The notes under the pieces: model-generated | Databases searched by the model: none | What the model was told of the DNA's origin: nothing | Seen by the model: the letters and a program-made list of their open reading frames with translations, nothing else | Translations under genes and position numbers: made by a program | From: Deltaproteobacteria bacterium | GTDB taxonomy: Bacteria; Bdellovibrionota_B; Oligoflexia; Oligoflexales; CAIYRB01 | Length of the DNA stretch: 59,242 bases | Direction of reading: 5' to 3' | Assembly: GCA_016874735.1 (NCBI GenBank) | Contig: VGTI01000022.1 | Span: 1 to 59,242, forward strand | In this document: piece by piece, positions 45,134 through 54,826 of the stretch | Numbering within the stretch: position 1 is the first letter of the stretch | How the letters are laid out: every line of letters starts with the position of its first letter

Positions 45134-46357
45134 TCATGACAACGTGAGCGTTGCGGGAGGCAATTCGCGGGCCTCGAGATCCCGCAGTTCTCGCCAGACC
45201 GAGAACGGGAGAAACTGCCGTGAATCGCCAGCCGCCGCTGGCTGCGCGTTGTAGACTTCGTAATAAACGGCCAAGGTGTTGCGCGCAACACGATACCAGT
45301 TAAATTTGCGTACTTGTTCCTTGCCCTTGGTGATCATATCCCGCCGCAGCTCGGGCTTGGTCAGTACGTTGGCCATCGTTTCGGCAAGCTGCTCGACATT
45401 ATAAGGACTTACCATCATCGCTGCATCGCCCACGACCTCTGGAAGGGACGAGGTGAGCGTGGTGACCACGGGGACCCCGCTTGCCATTGCTTCCAGCGGC
45501 GGCAAGCCAAAGCCTTCGTAAAGACTAGGGTAAACGAAAATGCTGGCATGCCGGTACGAGGCCCTGAGCATCTCATCGTTGACGAATCCCTTGAATAGGA
45601 TGTCGTCCTTGAATTTTTTGACCTTGAGCCGGACTTCGGCAAAAAGCGGACTCTCCCCCCCGATGAGCACCAACTTCGGCTTTAAGTCGGGGTACCGACT
45701 ACGCATGAGCTCGTAGGCCTCGAGCAGCGTGCCGATGTTCTTACGTGGCTCGAGCGAGCCCACATACAAGATGTAGTCGTTTAAATTCCAATCGGTTGGT
45801 TGATTATCCTCGCGATCCCTAGAAGTGAAAAGATCGTCCACCGCCCAGTACACTTGGCTGACTCGCTCCGCGGGTAAATTACAAAACTGCAGCAGGTCGT
45901 TGCGTGAGTTGTTGCTGTTGGTGATGACCTTGGCGGCGCGTCTAGCGAGACGGGGGATCACAAAATTATAGAGGGTCCGGAATGAGAAGCTGAACCACTG
46001 TGGATTGACGACAAAACAAAGATCATGAATATGGACGATGGATTTGCCGCGATAAAGCAGCGGCGCTAGATTGGCCGGTGAATGCAAAATGTCAATTTGA
46101 TGCCGCATAGCTAGGCGTGGCAGCACAAACTGCTCCCACAAATGATTGCGAAAGTTTTCGCCCTCGCGAATGTTCGCGGCGATGACTTTGACGTTAGGAA
46201 AATTCCAGTCAGGATTAGTCGCTTGGTCGGCAGAAGTGAAGAGGTAGTACTCGTTCACATGATCAACGCGGACCAGGGCCTTAATTAAATTGTACGCAGC
46301 TCTCTGAACACCGGTACGTTTAGCGGCAAGGAATCTGCCGTTGATGCCTATTCTCAT
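45134..46357 (-). CDS. GT4-family glycosyltransferase
   Basis: The 407-residue GT-B enzyme starts [20 protein letters not shown], a common opening of GT4 enzymes. The C-terminal domain has [20 protein letters not shown] and the donor-binding stretch [20 protein letters not shown] (E-G-F-G-x4-E). It probably transfers a hexose, possibly mannose, to a glycan or lipid. It overlaps the next gene's stop by four bases (ATGA), so the two are coupled. Its closest relatives are mannosyltransferases of capsule and O-antigen clusters; the acceptor is unknown. Confidence 0.88.
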   Translation of the reverse strand: MRIGINGRFLAAKRTGVQRAAYNLIKALVRVDHVNEYYLFTSADQATNPDWNFPNVKVIAANIREGENFRNHLWEQFVLPRLAMRHQIDILHSPANLAPLLYRGKSIVHIHDLCFVVNPQWFSFSFRTLYNFVIPRLARRAAKVITNSNNSRNDLLQFCNLPAERVSQVYWAVDDLFTSRDREDNQPTDWNLNDYILYVGSLEPRKNIGTLLEAYELMRSRYPDLKPKLVLIGGESPLFAEVRLKVKKFKDDILFKGFVNDEMLRASYRHASIFVYPSLYEGFGLPPLEAMASGVPVVTTLTSSLPEVVGDAAMMVSPYNVEQLAETMANVLTKPELRRDMITKGKEQVRKFNWYRVARNTLAVYYEVYNAQPAAAGDSRQFLPFSVWRELRDLEARELPPATLTLS

Positions 46358-47487
46358 GTCGGTTCCACTCGTTTCGTAGCGCCGGCATTACTTGCGATCC
46401 GACATTTCTTGTAAATCTCAACCGTCTGATCCGTCATGGCCTGCCACGAGAATCGTTTGGCATGCTGGACACCTATATGTGATAGCCGCTTGCGCAGCGC
46501 CTCGTCACGGACACCAAGCTCAAGGGCGCGTGCGATGTCCTGATAGTCAAATGGGTCGGTAAAAATGGCGCTGTCGCCCACAACCTCTGGCAAGCTAGAC
46601 GAATGCGCAACGACTACAGGAGCGCCGCAAGAAAGCGCCTCTAGCGGTGGTAGTCCGAACCCTTCGTACGTCGAAGGATAAACAAACAGGTGCGTCATAG
46701 AATAGACACTCGGGAGGTGCTCCTCGGCGATAAACTTAGAGAAGTAGATCAGGTGCTTTTTGCCGTAATTTTCAGCAATTCTGATGAGGCTTGTATCAAC
46801 GGGACAAGCCAAAACGAGAGGTACTGTAAGCTGGGCATGACAATAGGCGCGCACAAGTTGGTGGACATTTTTGTGCGGCTTATTGTTTGACAGGCAGAAG
46901 ATAAAGCGCTCAGGCAATTCGTAAAGATCGCGGACGTAGTCCAAATATTCCTGATCTACGACCGGTCGATAATTGTCGGACACACCGTTGTAGGTCACGA
47001 AGATCTTGTCCGGTGATATGGCAAGATTGCGTACAATCTCATCCTTGGAGAAATTGCTCACCGTGAGAATGTAATCCGAGCGACGGATACAGCTGCGGAC
47101 AAATAGCTGATAGTAGAATTGATGAAACGGCGTATAGAACTGCGGCAGCACCATGTGGTTCAGGTCATGGATGGTCATCACGAGACGGCAGGGGCAGACC
47201 AACGGTGCCATAAATGACGGTGCATGGAAGAGGTCGGCCTTGATGTCGTGAAGGAGGCGCGGCAACTCCCACTGCTGGCTGAGACTCATCCAGCTGCCTT
47301 GGACCGTCTTGAGGCTCATGTGTTTAGGCCAGGAGATACTCTCTAGAGGGCTATGGGGATTGACGATGATGAAGTAGTCATCGCCGGTCCCGCTCTTCAT
47401 CAGGCACATTAGCAACTCGTATACATAGCGAGCGATGCCATGCATACTGCCTGGGTTGATCATCCTGGCATCGATTGCAATCCGCAC
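46354..47487 (-). CDS. GT4-family glycosyltransferase
   Basis: The 377-residue GT-B enzyme resembles its downstream neighbour (45134-46357) and may be its paralogue: MRIAIDARMINPGSMHGIAR at the start, ILTVSNFSKDEIVRNLAI in the middle, and the donor motif [20 protein letters not shown] near residue 280. The start codon is GTG 47487, with AGGGGG 4 bases upstream. The two genes form a two-step glycan-building unit on the minus strand. No polymerase, export or acceptor gene is near. Confidence 0.87.
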   Translation of the reverse strand: MRIAIDARMINPGSMHGIARYVYELLMCLMKSGTGDDYFIIVNPHSPLESISWPKHMSLKTVQGSWMSLSQQWELPRLLHDIKADLFHAPSFMAPLVCPCRLVMTIHDLNHMVLPQFYTPFHQFYYQLFVRSCIRRSDYILTVSNFSKDEIVRNLAISPDKIFVTYNGVSDNYRPVVDQEYLDYVRDLYELPERFIFCLSNNKPHKNVHQLVRAYCHAQLTVPLVLACPVDTSLIRIAENYGKKHLIYFSKFIAEEHLPSVYSMTHLFVYPSTYEGFGLPPLEALSCGAPVVVAHSSSLPEVVGDSAIFTDPFDYQDIARALELGVRDEALRKRLSHIGVQHAKRFSWQAMTDQTVEIYKKCRIASNAGATKRVEPT

Positions 47488-47564
47488 ATATCCCCCTGGT
47501 GCCGATAAGCCACCAAGGTAGCATAACTAAAGACTGTCAGACACAGTTTCGTGATGCTGGCAGA

Positions 47565-48314
47565 TTAGAGGACGAAGCCTATCTCAATGCCGATTTCCGG
47601 AGCGGTGCGAAAGCGATTGAGCAGGCGCGTCTTCTCAGCGCCACTCATGGCCACTTGGGCCACCGAGCTCTCAGCATAATCCTCGGGCTTGCTGTCGCTG
47701 ATCGAGGCCTGAAAGTGTCTCAGGCCGAAATAACCGCCGACCAGCATGGGCACGTCGGTGCCGACGTAGCGATAGCCGGCACGCCCGTGACCCGTCGGGC
47801 CTCTTAATGAAGCAGAATGATTAACATAAGATGCATCGGCTAGCGCGATGCCCGGAGCTGACGTGCGGCGGTGCCACTGGACGCTCTCTTCGTGATAACC
47901 CAACCCAAAGCCGTAGTACCACCCTGCCATCGACGCCGGTTTGCTATAGCGGAAGTAGAGGAGGCTCATCTGCCCACCCTTGGTCATCATCGATTCACCC
48001 GACTCTGTCACTTGGCTCCGCAGCAAGTCTTCGGCAAGAACTTCAGAACTACCTTCGACCGCCAAAGAACCTTTGCCGTAGAGATTCCATTCGACGCGGC
48101 CGATGGGTCCCCTCTCGGTCGAGGCTAAGGGTAGTCCCAGCATCAAGCTGCGATAGGGTCCGTCCCCACCACTCCGGCCGGATGACATGGCAAACGGCCC
48201 GCCACCCGCACTCTGACCGTAGGCGCGTGGGCTCACCGCAGTGGATAAGCCTACCAGCGCTACGAGTGCGCCAAGGGTGCGACGGGCCAAGGAGCTGCGT
48301 AATAGGTCACTCAT
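47565..48314 (-). CDS. Exported protein, possibly outer-membrane
   Basis: The protein from ATG 48314 has 249 residues. GGAG lies 9 bases upstream, and the start gives a normal signal peptide (about 1-34, SLARRTLGALVALVGLSTAV, cleaved near AYGQ); an in-frame ATG 48356 lacks a site. The mature part is Gly- and Ser-rich with alternating aromatic and small residues. It ends EIGIEIGFVL, with a terminal hydrophobic residue as in outer-membrane barrels. Segments with LLYFRYSKPASMAGWYYGF fit beta-strands. I recognise no family. It is downstream of nothing on its strand and divergent from the glycerophosphodiesterase gene. Confidence 0.68.
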   Translation of the reverse strand: MSDLLRSSLARRTLGALVALVGLSTAVSPRAYGQSAGGGPFAMSSGRSGGDGPYRSLMLGLPLASTERGPIGRVEWNLYGKGSLAVEGSSEVLAEDLLRSQVTESGESMMTKGGQMSLLYFRYSKPASMAGWYYGFGLGYHEESVQWHRRTSAPGIALADASYVNHSASLRGPTGHGRAGYRYVGTDVPMLVGGYFGLRHFQASISDSKPEDYAESSVAQVAMSGAEKTRLLNRFRTAPEIGIEIGFVL

Positions 48315-48498
48315 GATGAGGTCTCCGGGGAAGGGGAAGGCTTCTGAGAAAAACATTGAGGTCGGTAATAATAGTGTAACCTACTACGCGACATCCTCTA
48401 ACCGGCAGTATTTGCCTGGACCCGCGACGTGGGATCGCGATATCGTCATTCAACTAGTCAATACTGACGGTTACTCGTAATGGTGATGGGGGCAATCG

Positions 48499-49257
48499 AT
48501 GCTGGTGATTGCACATCGTGGCGCCAACAAAGAGGGTCTAGAGAACAGCTGGGACGCCTTCGGCAAAGCCGTAGCTGCTGGCGCCGTGCGCATCGAGCTC
48601 GACGTCCAGCTCACGCGTGACGGCCATGCGGTGATTAATCATGACGATGCACTCACCAAGACCACGGGACTGCGGCAACGGATTTCGCGACTCGACAGGG
48701 CCGAGCTTAGTCGGATTCGGCTCCTGAATGGTGAGCCCGTACCTTTTCTAGACGAGGCCCTCGAGCGTCTGTTGCCCGCGATTGAACTCAATATTGAGAT
48801 CAAGGGTGAGTCAGAAAAGTTGGCCGATGTGGTGGCTAAGCTGGTGGCGCAGCACCCTCGGCGCGAGCGCATCATCGTCTCGTGTTTTCAAGCCAAGCCT
48901 TTGGTATGGATGAAGTACCACGCCCCCGCGGTGCAACGGGCCTGCCTTTGGAGCTCTGATTCGTTTAATTGGCCGTTTTTTGCCACCCTAGCGCCTAGCG
49001 TCTTTCTGGCACAGGCAAGCACGAACATCCTGCATCCGCATACAAGTCTCGTGGACGCCAATTTGATGGACCAGGCCGCAGCGCGCAACTGGCGCGTTTA
49101 CGCATGGGCGGAGATGGTGGGCGAGGACCATGGACGGGACGCCCTCTGGACGACGCTTCGTACCTTTGGCTTACACGGACTGTGCACGAATTATCCGCGC
49201 GAACTTAAATTATGGCTCGAGGAGGCAGATCGCTATGACCGGCTTGTCCATGACTAA
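48499..49257 (+). CDS. Glycerophosphodiester phosphodiesterase
   Basis: The 252-residue protein splits glycerophosphodiesters to glycerol-3-phosphate and an alcohol. Family residues: AHRGANKEGLENSWDAF (His-Arg, Glu-Asn), IELDVQLTRDGHAVINHDDA (Glu-x-Asp metal ligands, His) and IELNIEIKGES. It has no signal peptide, so it is cytoplasmic, like UgpQ. GGGGG precedes the ATG by 5 bases. The lysophospholipase-like gene starts inside its 3' end, with a 23-base overlap. A phospholipid-recycling pair is likely. Confidence 0.93.
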   Translation: MLVIAHRGANKEGLENSWDAFGKAVAAGAVRIELDVQLTRDGHAVINHDDALTKTTGLRQRISRLDRAELSRIRLLNGEPVPFLDEALERLLPAIELNIEIKGESEKLADVVAKLVAQHPRRERIIVSCFQAKPLVWMKYHAPAVQRACLWSSDSFNWPFFATLAPSVFLAQASTNILHPHTSLVDANLMDQAAARNWRVYAWAEMVGEDHGRDALWTTLRTFGLHGLCTNYPRELKLWLEEADRYDRLVHD

Positions 49258-50176
49258 ATTTGACGAGATCAAGGCAACTGAGCGCCAGTTTGATATCGGC
49301 AAATTACGCATGCCGGATGGTAAAGTTGAGTTGCGCTACGGTCGCGTCCTCAAAGATAAAGACCCCTCGCACTTTGTCGTGTTTTTGAATGGTCGCGCCG
49401 AGTGGATTGAAAAATACGCTTATGTTCAGGCCGACTTAGCTCTGCCGAAGCATGTAGGGTTTTTGACCTGTGATCATCGTGGGCAAGGCGGATCAGGCGG
49501 TACACGCGCCTACATCGATAGCTACGACACTTATGTCAGTGACTTATTGCACCTGATTAAAAAAATGACAGACGGCAAGCCCTACGTGCTGGTGGCCCAC
49601 TCGATGGGCGCTCTCATCTCACTTTACGGCACGATAACGGGGCAACTAGCGCCGCGTTCCTTGGTGTTGTCATCGCCTTTTCTTGGTCTACCTAATAGAC
49701 CTGTACCGATACCGCTCGCGCGTCCCCTGTCGCGGACGCTTGCGCATTTGGGGCTCGGTAGTATCAGCTCCGGAGCCGGCGATTTTGGTCGTGCCACTTT
49801 CGCCGACAATAAGCTTACGCATCGCGCTGATTTGTATCAGCGGATCGTCGCAGCTCCTTACAAGATCCCAGGTGCCACATTTGGCTGGGTAGCTGCGTCG
49901 TTCCGCGCTATCGACACTTGTTTCCATGCCGACAACCTCAAGAAGTTGAGTACACCCACATTGGTGCTTGCTCCAACCCTGGAGCAAGTGGTTGATCCTG
50001 ACTGTGCGCGCCGCTGGGCCCTAGCTGCCCATGAAAATGCACCCGGCGCCGTGAAGCTCGACGTGTTTCACAACGCCCGTCATGAGCTCTTTTCCGAATT
50101 ACCCCAAATTTACGCAGGGGCCATCACGGCCACTAGAGATTGGATCATGCCTCATTTACAGGATTTACAGGCCTAG
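49235..50176 (+). CDS. Alpha/beta hydrolase, lysophospholipase (PldB-like)
   Basis: This is a 313-residue alpha/beta hydrolase. The nucleophile elbow VAHSMGALISLYG holds Ser; Asp is in LEQVVDPD and His in HNARHELFSE near the C-terminus. The order FLNGRAEWIEKYAYVQADLA, then DHRGQGGSGGTRAYIDSYD, is typical of lysophospholipase L2 and monoglyceride-lipase relatives. ATG 49235 is chosen because GAGGAGG lies 9 bases upstream; it overlaps the glycerophosphodiesterase gene. The lack of a signal peptide points to the cytoplasm. The pair would release fatty acid and then glycerol-3-phosphate from lysolipids. Confidence 0.9.
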   Translation: MTGLSMTKFDEIKATERQFDIGKLRMPDGKVELRYGRVLKDKDPSHFVVFLNGRAEWIEKYAYVQADLALPKHVGFLTCDHRGQGGSGGTRAYIDSYDTYVSDLLHLIKKMTDGKPYVLVAHSMGALISLYGTITGQLAPRSLVLSSPFLGLPNRPVPIPLARPLSRTLAHLGLGSISSGAGDFGRATFADNKLTHRADLYQRIVAAPYKIPGATFGWVAASFRAIDTCFHADNLKKLSTPTLVLAPTLEQVVDPDCARRWALAAHENAPGAVKLDVFHNARHELFSELPQIYAGAITATRDWIMPHLQDLQA

Positions 50177-50195
50177 AAGCCGTTGGCACTTAAGT

Positions 50196-51374
50196 TTACT
50201 GGATTCGCGTCAGCGAGGCGTCGACCAACCAATCCTGGTCCAGAGGGACCAGACTAGTGGTCGTGAATGGCAAAGGCCCAGTCGTTACCTCTCCGAAGTA
50301 CATGGCGTCGCCATCGCTGCCCAGTAATTTGGGGGCTTGAAATAGGTGCAGACGGTTGACGCAACCGGCGCTCAGGAATGATTTGTAAACGCCAAGTCCG
50401 CCCTCAATGAGGAGACTGGTGATCCCGCGCGTCCAGAGAGCCTGTAGGACGTCCCGCGGATTGAAGGCTCCGCTGGCATCGACGGCGAGGCGCTGCACTT
50501 GGACCGACAGACTTGCAAGTCGGTCTAAAAGCGTTGTCGCTGACGTTGCAAGCTGATCGCTCACCAACCATAAGACGCGGTCGGGTTCGTGACCAAGGAC
50601 GCGCCAAGCGCAGTCCGGCCGCGTTTGCAGGAGGTACCCTTCAGGATCGAGAACCACCCGGATCGGTGTCCGACCAGCAATGAGCGCATCCCGCGCATCC
50701 AGGGTCGGGTCATCGGCAAGCATGGTCCCAGCGCCAACTAAAATAGCGTCGTAATAAATGCGGAGAAAATGGCCGTAAGCCCTGGCCCTCGGCCCCGTGA
50801 TCCAGGCCCTTTGGTCGCCTTTTTTGGCCATGATGCCGTCGCTAGACATAGCCACTTTGAGGCCAACGAAAGGACTCTGCGTATGCATGGTCCATAGGAA
50901 GACCTCCGCCAGCCTTTGGCAGGCGGGCGTCCAGGTTGTATCCAACTCGCAGGTGATCCCTGCGTTGTTGATATAAGCAGCGCCGCGACCACTGACCTTG
51001 GGATTGGGATCGGGGCTGCCATAGATCACCCTTGCGACGCCACTGGCCGCTACTTGCGGCGCGCAGGCTGGCGTGCGGTTCTGGTGCGCGCAAGGTTCGA
51101 GCGTTACATACATCGTCCCACCGGCAATGGCTGGCGTCAGCCCGTTTGCAGCAGCTGCGCGTAGCGCCGCAATTTCAGCGTGGGCGTCACCGATCCTCTC
51201 GTGGGCTCCGGCACTCACGAAGCGGTGCTGGGCGTCAACAATGACCGCTCCTACCAGAGGATTGGGTGCCACACGACCGAGGCCTCGCAGTGCAATCAGG
51301 GTGGCCAGTGACTTAGCTGCGTCGGGCGTGATGTCACGCCCAGGTGTGGGGATGTCCAGCTGGGAAAAGGCCAT
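50196..51374 (-). CDS. ribD: Bifunctional riboflavin deaminase/reductase RibD
   Basis: RibD deaminates the diaminopyrimidine product of GTP cyclohydrolase II and then reduces its ribosyl chain. The N-terminal deaminase has GDAHAEIAALR and LEPCAHQNRTPACAPQV with the zinc Cys and His residues. The C-terminal reductase has GPRARAYGHFLRIYYDAILV, VGAGTMLADDPTL and SLLIEGGLGVYKSFLSAG. A single in-frame ATG (51374) is used here; a TTG at 51404 is possible, and neither has a clear ribosome-binding site. Other rib genes are not in this window. It is divergent from acnA. Confidence 0.95.
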   Translation of the reverse strand: MAFSQLDIPTPGRDITPDAAKSLATLIALRGLGRVAPNPLVGAVIVDAQHRFVSAGAHERIGDAHAEIAALRAAAANGLTPAIAGGTMYVTLEPCAHQNRTPACAPQVAASGVARVIYGSPDPNPKVSGRGAAYINNAGITCELDTTWTPACQRLAEVFLWTMHTQSPFVGLKVAMSSDGIMAKKGDQRAWITGPRARAYGHFLRIYYDAILVGAGTMLADDPTLDARDALIAGRTPIRVVLDPEGYLLQTRPDCAWRVLGHEPDRVLWLVSDQLATSATTLLDRLASLSVQVQRLAVDASGAFNPRDVLQALWTRGITSLLIEGGLGVYKSFLSAGCVNRLHLFQAPKLLGSDGDAMYFGEVTTGPLPFTTTSLVPLDQDWLVDASLTRIQ

Positions 51375-51515
51375 GTCCAATGGTGGAGTAACAATATTTA
51401 CCAAAGCTCGATATCGCCAGTAGTAGGGTCGAAGTTGGCACCAACGCCGTTGATCTTACCATTAACAGCGGAACTGGAAAGATCACTTTGTCGCTGCCCC
51501 AGACAGCAAAATTAG

Positions 51516-51550
51516 GTAGACTGGGCCAACGCCCAGGCATGCTGATCTAC
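51516..51550 (+). promoter_or_regulatory. Leader hairpin upstream of acnA
   Basis: CTGGGC (51521-51526) and GCCCAG (51531-51536) form a perfect 6-base-pair stem with a CAAC loop. An outer pairing of GTAGA (51516-51520) with TCTAC (51546-51550) can extend it. It lies 50 bases before the acnA ATG and has no T run. It may influence acnA messenger stability or translation; apo-aconitase can bind messengers, but this is not a canonical IRE. Confidence 0.35.
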
Positions 51551-51602
51551 CGGCGACTGGTTGGAACCTGAACTGACTTGCACCTGTATCTGAGAGGAAT
51601 CT

Positions 51603-54290
51603 ATGGCTACCTCGACCGACAGCTATCGCTCGCTCGACACCCTAACCGTGGCTGGCAAGACTTATCGTTTCGCTAGCCTAAAGAAGGCAGCCGCCGGCGG
51701 ACTGGGCGATATCAGTCGTCTCCCACTCTCGCTTAAGGTCTTGCTCGAGAACTTGCTCCGTCACGAAGACGGGCAAATCGTAACCAAGGCCGACATCGGA
51801 GCCATGAGCGAATGGCTTAGGACTAAGACCTCGACGCACGAGGTAGCGTTTTATCCAGCGCGTGTATTGATGCAAGATTTCACAGGTGTTCCGGCTGTTG
51901 TCGACTTGGCGGCGATGCGTGAGGCCATGGCGCAGGTCGGCGGCGATCCCAAGAAGATTAATCCGCTCAAACCGGTTGATCTGGTAATCGACCACTCGGT
52001 CACAGTGGATAAGGCGGGTACGGCCGATGCATTCGAGGTCAATGTTAATTTGGAATTCGAGCGCAATGGGGAGCGTTACGAGTTTTTGAAATGGGCGCAG
52101 ACGGCGTTCGATAACTTTACTGTGGTGCCCCCAGGCACTGGTATTTGTCACCAGGTCAACCTTGAGTACTTGGCGCGGGTGGCCTTCCGCTCTAAACAAG
52201 GAAGTGACGAATGGGTGTATCCCGACACTCTCGTAGGTACGGATAGTCACACCACCATGGTCAACGGTTTGGCCGTCTTGGGCTGGGGCGTAGGCGGTAT
52301 CGAGGCCGAGGCCGCTATGTTGGCACAGCCGCTCTCGATGGTGATCCCGGAGGTCATTGGCTTCCGTCTTAAAGGGGCACTGCCCGAGGGCGCCACCGCC
52401 ACCGACTTAGTACTCACTGTGACTGAAATGCTCCGCAAAAAGGGTGTGGTCGGAAAGTTTGTCGAATTCTTTGGCGAAGGTCTAGGCAAGCTGTCGCTCG
52501 CCGACCGCGCAACGATCGCCAACATGGCACCTGAGTACGGGGCTACTTGCGGCTTTTTCCCCATTGATGACGAGACGCTGCGTTATTTGCGTTTCACTGG
52601 TCGTGACGATACACAGGTTGCGCTCGTTGAAGCCTACGCTAAAGCGCAAGGCCTGTGGCGCGATCCCAACGCCGCAGAGCCAGTATTCACAGACGTGTTG
52701 GAACTCGATCTAGGATGCGTTGAGCCGAGCCTTGCAGGTCCGCGTCGTCCACAGGACCGCGTGCCTCTCAGCCAAGTAGCCGCGGGCTTCAAAAAGGAGC
52801 TGCACGGCAACTTTAAGGTGAGTGAAGCCAATGCCAGCCAAACCGCTCCAGTTGCCGGTGCTGACTTTGCCCTTGAGCATGGCTCCGTAGTGATTGCAGC
52901 GATTACCAGCTGTACCAATACATCCAACCCAGCAGTGATGTTGGCAGCTGGTTTGGTGGCCAAAAAAGCAGCAGAAAAAGGTCTGAAGATTAAGCCCTGG
53001 GTCAAGGCGTCGATGGCGCCAGGATCCCAAGTTGTGTCGGATTACTACCAAGCAGCGGGATTGACTCCGTACCTCGATCAAATGGGATTCAATCTAGTTG
53101 GGTACGGGTGCACGACCTGTATTGGTAACAGTGGGCCGCTTCATGACTCTATCGCTGCGGCTATTCACGCGAAAGACCTGGTGTGTGCTTCGGTGCTTTC
53201 GGGTAACCGCAACTTCGAGGGTCGGATCGGCCCCGACGTTAAAGCCAACTACCTTGCGTCTCCTCCGTTGGTCGTTGCCTACGCCATCGCCGGTAATATC
53301 AAGGTTGATTTGCAAAAGGATGCACTCGGCACTGGTAAAGACGGCAAGCCCGTCTACCTCAAAGATATTTGGCCGACCAATAAAGAAATCCAAGACACCA
53401 TCGCCAGCGCCCTGAGTCCGGAGATGTTCCGCAAGCGTTACGGCAATGTCGCCAAAGGCCCGGCGCAATGGCAGGCCGTTAAGGTCAGCGGTGGCTTCTC
53501 GTTCAAATGGGACGAGAAGAGTACCTACGTGCGCAATCCTCCGTACTTTGTCGGGATGTCCAAACAGCCGGCGGCATTGAGTGATGTCAAGGGCGCTCGT
53601 CCCTTGGCGATCCTCGGTGACAGCGTGACTACGGATCATATCTCGCCCGCTGGATCGATCAAAGAGGCTAGTCCGGCAGGTCAGTATCTGGTTGCTCACG
53701 GTGTCAAAAAGGCCGACTTCAACTCGTACGGTGCGCGTCGCGGTAATCACGAAGTGATGATGCGCGGTACCTTCGCTAATATTCGCCTCCGCAACGAGAT
53801 GCTGGCGGGCGTCGAAGGCGGCGTGACTAAGCACATGCCGGATGGCAAACAGCAGTCCATCTATGATGCGGCGATGCAATATCAGAAAGAGAAGACACCG
53901 CTCGTGATCGTTGCTGGTAAAGAATACGGCACGGGGTCGTCGCGTGACTGGGCTGCCAAAGGGACTTTCCTTCTTGGCGTCAAGGCGGTAATCGCTGAGA
54001 GCTTCGAGCGGATCCATAGGTCAAACCTGATCGGGATGGGCGTATTGCCTTTGCAGTTCCTGCCCGACCAAAGTCGCGTCACGTTGAAGCTTGTTGGCAC
54101 AGAGACCTTTGACATTCTTGGACTGACTCAGTTGTCGCCGCGCTGCGAAGTTGAGGTCGTGATTCACCGTGAAGACGGCAAGACCGATCGCCTCAAAGCA
54201 CGCTGCCGTATCGACACTGCTGATGAGCTTGAGTACTATCGTAACGGCGGCATTTTGCACTACACCGTAAGGAAACTCAGTGGCCACTGA
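51603..54290 (+). CDS. acnA: Aconitate hydratase A
   Basis: The 895-residue [4Fe-4S] enzyme turns citrate into isocitrate in the TCA cycle. It has the AcnA/IRP order: an N-terminal [53 protein letters not shown] and the cluster Cys residues in [17 protein letters not shown] and [13 protein letters not shown]. The C-terminal swivel domain has [15 protein letters not shown] and [17 protein letters not shown]. Length matches AcnA. A GAGAGG site precedes the ATG. It overlaps the GNAT gene by 11 bases. Confidence 0.98.
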   Translation: MATSTDSYRSLDTLTVAGKTYRFASLKKAAAGGLGDISRLPLSLKVLLENLLRHEDGQIVTKADIGAMSEWLRTKTSTHEVAFYPARVLMQDFTGVPAVVDLAAMREAMAQVGGDPKKINPLKPVDLVIDHSVTVDKAGTADAFEVNVNLEFERNGERYEFLKWAQTAFDNFTVVPPGTGICHQVNLEYLARVAFRSKQGSDEWVYPDTLVGTDSHTTMVNGLAVLGWGVGGIEAEAAMLAQPLSMVIPEVIGFRLKGALPEGATATDLVLTVTEMLRKKGVVGKFVEFFGEGLGKLSLADRATIANMAPEYGATCGFFPIDDETLRYLRFTGRDDTQVALVEAYAKAQGLWRDPNAAEPVFTDVLELDLGCVEPSLAGPRRPQDRVPLSQVAAGFKKELHGNFKVSEANASQTAPVAGADFALEHGSVVIAAITSCTNTSNPAVMLAAGLVAKKAAEKGLKIKPWVKASMAPGSQVVSDYYQAAGLTPYLDQMGFNLVGYGCTTCIGNSGPLHDSIAAAIHAKDLVCASVLSGNRNFEGRIGPDVKANYLASPPLVVAYAIAGNIKVDLQKDALGTGKDGKPVYLKDIWPTNKEIQDTIASALSPEMFRKRYGNVAKGPAQWQAVKVSGGFSFKWDEKSTYVRNPPYFVGMSKQPAALSDVKGARPLAILGDSVTTDHISPAGSIKEASPAGQYLVAHGVKKADFNSYGARRGNHEVMMRGTFANIRLRNEMLAGVEGGVTKHMPDGKQQSIYDAAMQYQKEKTPLVIVAGKEYGTGSSRDWAAKGTFLLGVKAVIAESFERIHRSNLIGMGVLPLQFLPDQSRVTLKLVGTETFDILGLTQLSPRCEVEVVIHREDGKTDRLKARCRIDTADELEYYRNGGILHYTVRKLSGH

Positions 54291-54795
54291 TCTTGAGAAC
54301 GGTGGCGTGCCGTCGGCGGTGCGTCATCGTCCCGAAATTGCTAACGCGCTGATCATTCGTGATGCGGGGATCGGTGATCTTTCAACATTGGTACGGTTCA
54401 ATACGACGATGGCTTGGGACACGGAAAAGCGTCGGCTACCCGAAGCGACGATCACGGCCGGAGTGGCCCGGGCTTTGGCAGCCCCTGAGCTTTGCCGTTA
54501 CTATGTGGCCGAAGTTGACGGGCGCGTCGTCGGGCAGACCATGGTGACTTTTGAAGTCACTGATTGGGAAGATGGTCTGGTTCATTGGATCCAGAGTGTC
54601 TTTGTCGAACCCGAATTTCGTGGTTTAGGGATCTTTAAGCGTCTCTACCAGCATGTGATAGCTCAGGCTAATGCGCTAGGTGACGGGCGACGTGTACGTC
54701 TTTACGTCGAGAAGGATAATGCCGGAGCGATTGCAACCTACGAGAGACTGGGGATGTCGCAGGCACACTTTCATATCTATGAGACTAAACTCTAA
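54280..54795 (+). CDS. GNAT-family N-acetyltransferase
   Basis: The 171-residue protein has GNAT motif A in [19 protein letters not shown] (R-G-x-G pattern for acetyl-CoA) and motif B in [19 protein letters not shown]. The N-terminal part has [20 protein letters not shown]. The acceptor is unknown; amino acids, peptides, or antibiotics are possible. The start codon is GTG 54280, with AAGGA 6 bases upstream, inside the acnA 3' end, so translation is coupled to acnA. Confidence 0.9.
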   Translation: MATDLENGGVPSAVRHRPEIANALIIRDAGIGDLSTLVRFNTTMAWDTEKRRLPEATITAGVARALAAPELCRYYVAEVDGRVVGQTMVTFEVTDWEDGLVHWIQSVFVEPEFRGLGIFKRLYQHVIAQANALGDGRRVRLYVEKDNAGAIATYERLGMSQAHFHIYETKL

Positions 54796-54826
54796 GGTCT
54801 GTTCTGCGCTCTAAGTTTAGGAACGG

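Noticed and set aside
51412-51550. Short plus-strand frame before acnA that resembles a protein end
   Set aside because: It opens after a stop without a start codon or ribosome-binding site and lies in the acnA leader; probably chance.
53094-54017. 307-residue minus-strand open frame
   Set aside because: It is opposite acnA and low-complexity in composition; no motif or ribosome-binding site supports it.
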